From assembly GCA_035535195.1 (NCBI GenBank), contig DATLQK010000051.1:1-64000 (forward strand): a DNA stretch of 64,000 bases, written 5' to 3'. Every line of letters begins with the position of its first letter. Position 1 is the stretch's first letter. The stretch is from JACDAN01 sp035535195 (GTDB lineage Bacteria > Actinomycetota > Thermoleophilia > Gaiellales > Gaiellaceae). The notes under the pieces are model-generated. The model made no database searches, was not told the DNA's origin, and saw nothing but the letters and a program-made list of their open reading frames with translations. Position numbers and translations under genes: made by a program. Shown in pieces: positions 61,340 to 64,000 of this stretch.

Positions 61340-62605
61340 CTAGCCGGGGTGCACCAGCCCCGACTCGTAGGCGAAGACCACGGCCTGCACCCGGTCCCGG
61401 AGGCCGAGCTTGGTCAGGATCCGCCCGACGTGCGTCTTCACCGTTGCGTCGCTCACGAAGAGCGCGGCGGCGATCTCCGCGTTCGAGAGGCCTCGAGCGA
61501 TCTGCTCGAGGACCTCCCGCTCCCGGTCGGTCAGCTCCTCGAGCTCGGGCGGTGCCGCCTGCGCGCCCTGCGGGGGGCGGCTGATGAACTCCTCGATCAC
61601 GCGCTTCGTGATCGACGGTGCGAGGAGCGCGTCGCCGGACGCGACCGCGCGGATCCCGGCGGCCAGCTGCTCCGGCGGCACGTCCTTGAGCAGAAAGCCG
61701 CTCGCGCCGGCACGCATGGCCTCGTAGACGTACTCGTCCATGTCGAATGTCGTCAGCATCACGACCTTCGTCGTGACGCCGTCCCGCGCCAGCAGCTGCC
61801 GCGCCGCCTCGATCCCGTCCATTTCCGGCATTCGCACGTCCATCAGGACGATGTCCGGACGGAGGCGCTCGACCTCGGTGATTGCCTCGGCGCCGCTCGA
61901 CGCCTCCCCCACGACGTCCATGTCCGGCTCCGCGTCCAGGATCATCCGGAATCCAGCGCGGACGAGTGCCTGGTCGTCGGCGATCAGAACGCTGTACGCG
62001 GCTGCCGGTGGCTCCGGCACCGACAGCGGCGCCTCACCGTCGTCGAGCGTGCGCAGCGGCGGGAACTCGAGCGGCAGCTCCGGCGCGACGAGCTGGTACA
62101 TCTCCACCGGACGGTCGAAGTCCTTGAGCCGCCGGGGGCCGAGCTCGATGAGCGTCATCCCGTCGTGTTCGTCCTCCTCGTCCTCCAGCAGCGTGTGTGA
62201 GGTCTGGGAGAGGAGGATCTGCCCGCCGTGCCCCGCCGCGCAGATGCGAGCGGCGCGATGTACGGCGAGACCGTGGTAGGTGTTCTCCGTGAGCGAGGCC
62301 TCGCCCGTGTGGATGCCCATTCGAACGCGGACCTCAACCTCGTCCGGCCACGGGTGTGAGCGGAGCGCCCGCTGGCCGGCGACCGCCGCCCGTACGGCGT
62401 CGCGCGCCTTGCGGAAGCAGAAGAAGAACGAGTCTCCCTGCGTGTCGATCTCTGAACCGCCGTGCGCTTCGAACGCTGCGCGCAGGAGGCGCTGGTGATC
62501 CGCCAGGACCGCGGCGTAGCCCTCCCTGAGCCGCCGAAGCAGGACCGTCGAGCCTTCGATGTCACTGAAGAGAAAGGTGACCGTGCCGGACGGAAGCTCC
62601 GTCAT
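61340..62605 (-). CDS. Class III adenylate/guanylate cyclase fused to a NarL-type response regulator
   Basis: 421 aa. Cyclase domain (about 1-175) with metal Asp in 'TFLFSDIEGST', a second acidic site in 'IDTQGDSFFFCF' and 'MGIHTGEA'. REC domain (about 205-325) with phospho-Asp in 'DIVLMDVRMPEMDG'; LuxR/NarL helix-turn-helix (about 355-421, 'LTDREREVLEQIARGLSNAEIAAAL'). It precedes no other regulator and follows a sensor kinase 32 bases upstream, so it is its likely partner. A cAMP-linked transcription switch in one protein. Confidence 0.9.
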   Translation of the reverse strand: MTELPSGTVTFLFSDIEGSTVLLRRLREGYAAVLADHQRLLRAAFEAHGGSEIDTQGDSFFFCFRKARDAVRAAVAGQRALRSHPWPDEVEVRVRMGIHTGEASLTENTYHGLAVHRAARICAAGHGGQILLSQTSHTLLEDEEDEHDGMTLIELGPRRLKDFDRPVEMYQLVAPELPLEFPPLRTLDDGEAPLSVPEPPAAAYSVLIADDQALVRAGFRMILDAEPDMDVVGEASSGAEAITEVERLRPDIVLMDVRMPEMDGIEAARQLLARDGVTTKVVMLTTFDMDEYVYEAMRAGASGFLLKDVPPEQLAAGIRAVASGDALLAPSITKRVIEEFISRPPQGAQAAPPELEELTDREREVLEQIARGLSNAEIAAALFVSDATVKTHVGRILTKLGLRDRVQAVVFAYESGLVHPG

Positions 62606-62637
62606 ACGGCAAGCCTGACATGCTGGGCGCGTTCGGC

Positions 62638-63846
62638 CTAGGCCCTGGGCAATCGCACCCGCAGGCGGTACCCGCCCTCGGGGACGGGGCCCGCTTCCAG
62701 CTCACCGCCGTAGACAGTCACCCGCTCGCGCATCCCGACGAGGCCGTGCCCGCCGCTCTCCGAGGTTCCATCCGAGGATCCGCGGCCGTCGTCCGTCACC
62801 TGCAGCTCGACAGCGTCGTCGCGGTAGCGGACCACCACCTCAGCGCGCGTGGCCTGCGCGTGCTTCATCGTGTTGGTGAGCGCCTCCTGGACGAGGCGGT
62901 AGGCGGTCAGGTCGACGCCTGCGGGAAGCTCCGTCGCCTCGCCCTCGACCTGCACATCGACCGGCAGCCCTGCTTCGCGTGCCTGCTCGACGAGGCGCTC
63001 GAGGTGCTGCAGGCTCGGCTGCGGCGCGAGCGCCGGAGCCTCCTCCGGCCGCCGGAGGACGCCCACGAGCCGCCGCATCTCCGCCAGCGCCTCGCGTCCC
63101 GCCTGTTCGACGACGAGCAGGGCTTCGCGCTCGCGCTCCTGATCGGGGCGTAGGAGCCTGCGAACACCCGAGGCCTGCACGGTCATCACGCTCACACTGT
63201 GGCCGACGACGTCGTGCAGCTCGCGCGCGATCCGCGCCCGCTCCTCCGCAACTGCGGCGCGCGCCTCGGCCTCTCGCTGCCGTTCGATCCTCCCCGCCCG
63301 CTCCTCTGCCTCGCGCGCCTGCTCGAGCTTCCGCCCGAGGCCGAACGCCAGAAGCCAAACCGTGAGGAAGAGGAGCGGCGTGAAGAACGCGTCGCCGCTC
63401 TCCCGAGTCGGATCGTTCCAGAGCACGATCGCGAGGGCGGACTCCACGATCGCGAGCCCGAGAAGCGCCTGACGCCGCTCTTCCTGGAGCCCCAGCAGGA
63501 AGCAGGCGGCGAGCGCGAGAAGGAAGCCCCCGGCCGTGTAGGTGACGAGCCTGCCGTCGACGAACGAGAGAACGGCCGCCGCAACGAACGTTCCGGCCGG
63601 CGCGCCGAACGGGAAGCGGCGGCGGAGCAGGAGGATCAGCGTGAGCCCGACCTCGAGCACGATCGAGAGGGCAACCGGCAAAGTCGGCGCGTCAGGCGAG
63701 CTTTGATTGAGCGCGATCTCCAGACCGCCGCCGATCGCACCGACGACGATCAGCAGGTCGAACCAGAAGCGCTGCACCAGCGGCCAGACCGTTTTCTCCA
63801 TGCGATCAACGTACGCCGCCGTCCTGGTTTTCGCGTCGGCCGCCAT
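62638..63846 (-). CDS. NarL-family sensor histidine kinase (HisKA_3)
   Basis: 402 aa. Five or so membrane helices (about 25-170), then a coiled coil and the dimerisation/phosphoacceptor motif 'IARELHDVVGHSVSVM' (His about 210). HATPase domain with 'EALTNTMKHAQAT' (N box) and 'VTDDGRGSSDG', 'GGHGLVGMRERV' (G boxes). ATG at 63846. The extracytoplasmic loops are short, so it likely senses the membrane. Coupled to the cyclase-response regulator. Confidence 0.94.
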   Translation of the reverse strand: MAADAKTRTAAYVDRMEKTVWPLVQRFWFDLLIVVGAIGGGLEIALNQSSPDAPTLPVALSIVLEVGLTLILLLRRRFPFGAPAGTFVAAAVLSFVDGRLVTYTAGGFLLALAACFLLGLQEERRQALLGLAIVESALAIVLWNDPTRESGDAFFTPLLFLTVWLLAFGLGRKLEQAREAEERAGRIERQREAEARAAVAEERARIARELHDVVGHSVSVMTVQASGVRRLLRPDQEREREALLVVEQAGREALAEMRRLVGVLRRPEEAPALAPQPSLQHLERLVEQAREAGLPVDVQVEGEATELPAGVDLTAYRLVQEALTNTMKHAQATRAEVVVRYRDDAVELQVTDDGRGSSDGTSESGGHGLVGMRERVTVYGGELEAGPVPEGGYRLRVRLPRA

Positions 63847-63907
63847 GAGGATTCAGCATCCTCCTCAGGGCTGATTCGAGCAAGCGCCGACTACACTGCG
63901 AGCCGAC

Positions 63908-63980
63908 GGGGCGTTAGCTCAGCTGGGAGAGCGCCGGCTTTGCAAGCCGGAGGTCACCGGTTCGATCCCGGTACGCTCCA
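63908..63980 (+). tRNA. tRNA-Ala (anticodon TGC), CCA not encoded
   Basis: Acceptor stem GGGGCGT pairs with ACGCTCC (one G-T pair), discriminator A. The anticodon arm is CCGGC-TTTGCAA-GCCGG with anticodon TGC. D arm 'GCTCAGCTGGGAGAGC' and T arm 'GGTTCGATCCC' are standard. The 3' end is not followed by CCA. Confidence 0.96.
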
Positions 63981-64000
63981 ACGAGGAAGGCCCTGGAATC

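Overview
The window is high-GC, densely packed bacterial chromosome with many GTG/TTG starts and many 4-base start/stop overlaps. The gene content points to a deep-branching actinobacterium, most likely of Thermoleophilia/Gaiella type. It has the actinobacterial order dnaK-grpE-dnaJ-hspR-clpB with a HAIR-like element, a mycobacterial-type inositol-phosphate lipid module, an ROK glucokinase, an LCP protein and a GYD-domain protein. This placement is inferred from gene content only; no 16S gene is present. No CRISPR array, insertion sequence or prophage was seen.

Region by region. 1-13.7 kb is mostly minus-strand housekeeping: pth and rplY (L25), a GT-C membrane glycosyltransferase, prs-glmU behind tRNA-Gln, a compact metG-tatD-rsmA-ispE operon, an M23 peptidase overlapping metG, rsmI and an ROK kinase. 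13.7-18.5 kb holds an LCP protein, an FmdB zinc-ribbon protein and a tightly coupled pseudouridine-degradation set (PfkB kinase, GNAT, psuG, P1 peptidase). 18.5-22.7 kb has small accessory genes and an NAD formate dehydrogenase. 22.7-29 kb is the heat-shock operon. 29-34.8 kb has an M29 aminopeptidase, a GrpB-family protein, a transporter with two small membrane proteins, two tiny acidic genes and moaA.

34.8-41.2 kb is the most coherent accessory block. It holds a PAP2_3-type phosphatase, a PIP-synthase-like CDP-alcohol transferase, inositol-3-phosphate synthase preceded in frame by two ribbon-helix-helix motifs and a palindrome over the start site, a structured non-coding stretch, a GT4-PHP fusion, a divergent uracil-DNA-glycosylase-like protein and a presenilin-like membrane protein. 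Together these suggest synthesis and use of inositol phospholipids. 41.2-50.7 kb has rlmD, a BtuF-like protein, an ABC-2 exporter, YjbQ, an M3-like peptidase, ferritin and a cyclic-2,3-diphosphoglycerate-synthase/carbamate-kinase pair.

50.7-56.5 kb is one run of translationally coupled genes: DUF4331 secreted protein, TPR protein, two Ni/Co-type transporters, a zinc-finger anti-sigma factor and an ECF sigma factor. It reads as a self-regulated envelope/metal module. 56.5-64 kb has a rhomboid protease coupled to a minimal zincin, a large secreted subtilase, an adenylate cyclase fused to a NarL-type response regulator with its sensor kinase, and tRNA-Ala.

The strongest candidates for undescribed biology are the RHH-Ino1 arrangement with its operator, the DUF4331/metal/sigma operon, the two acidic mini-genes beside moaA, the presenilin-like protein and the structured element after ino1.
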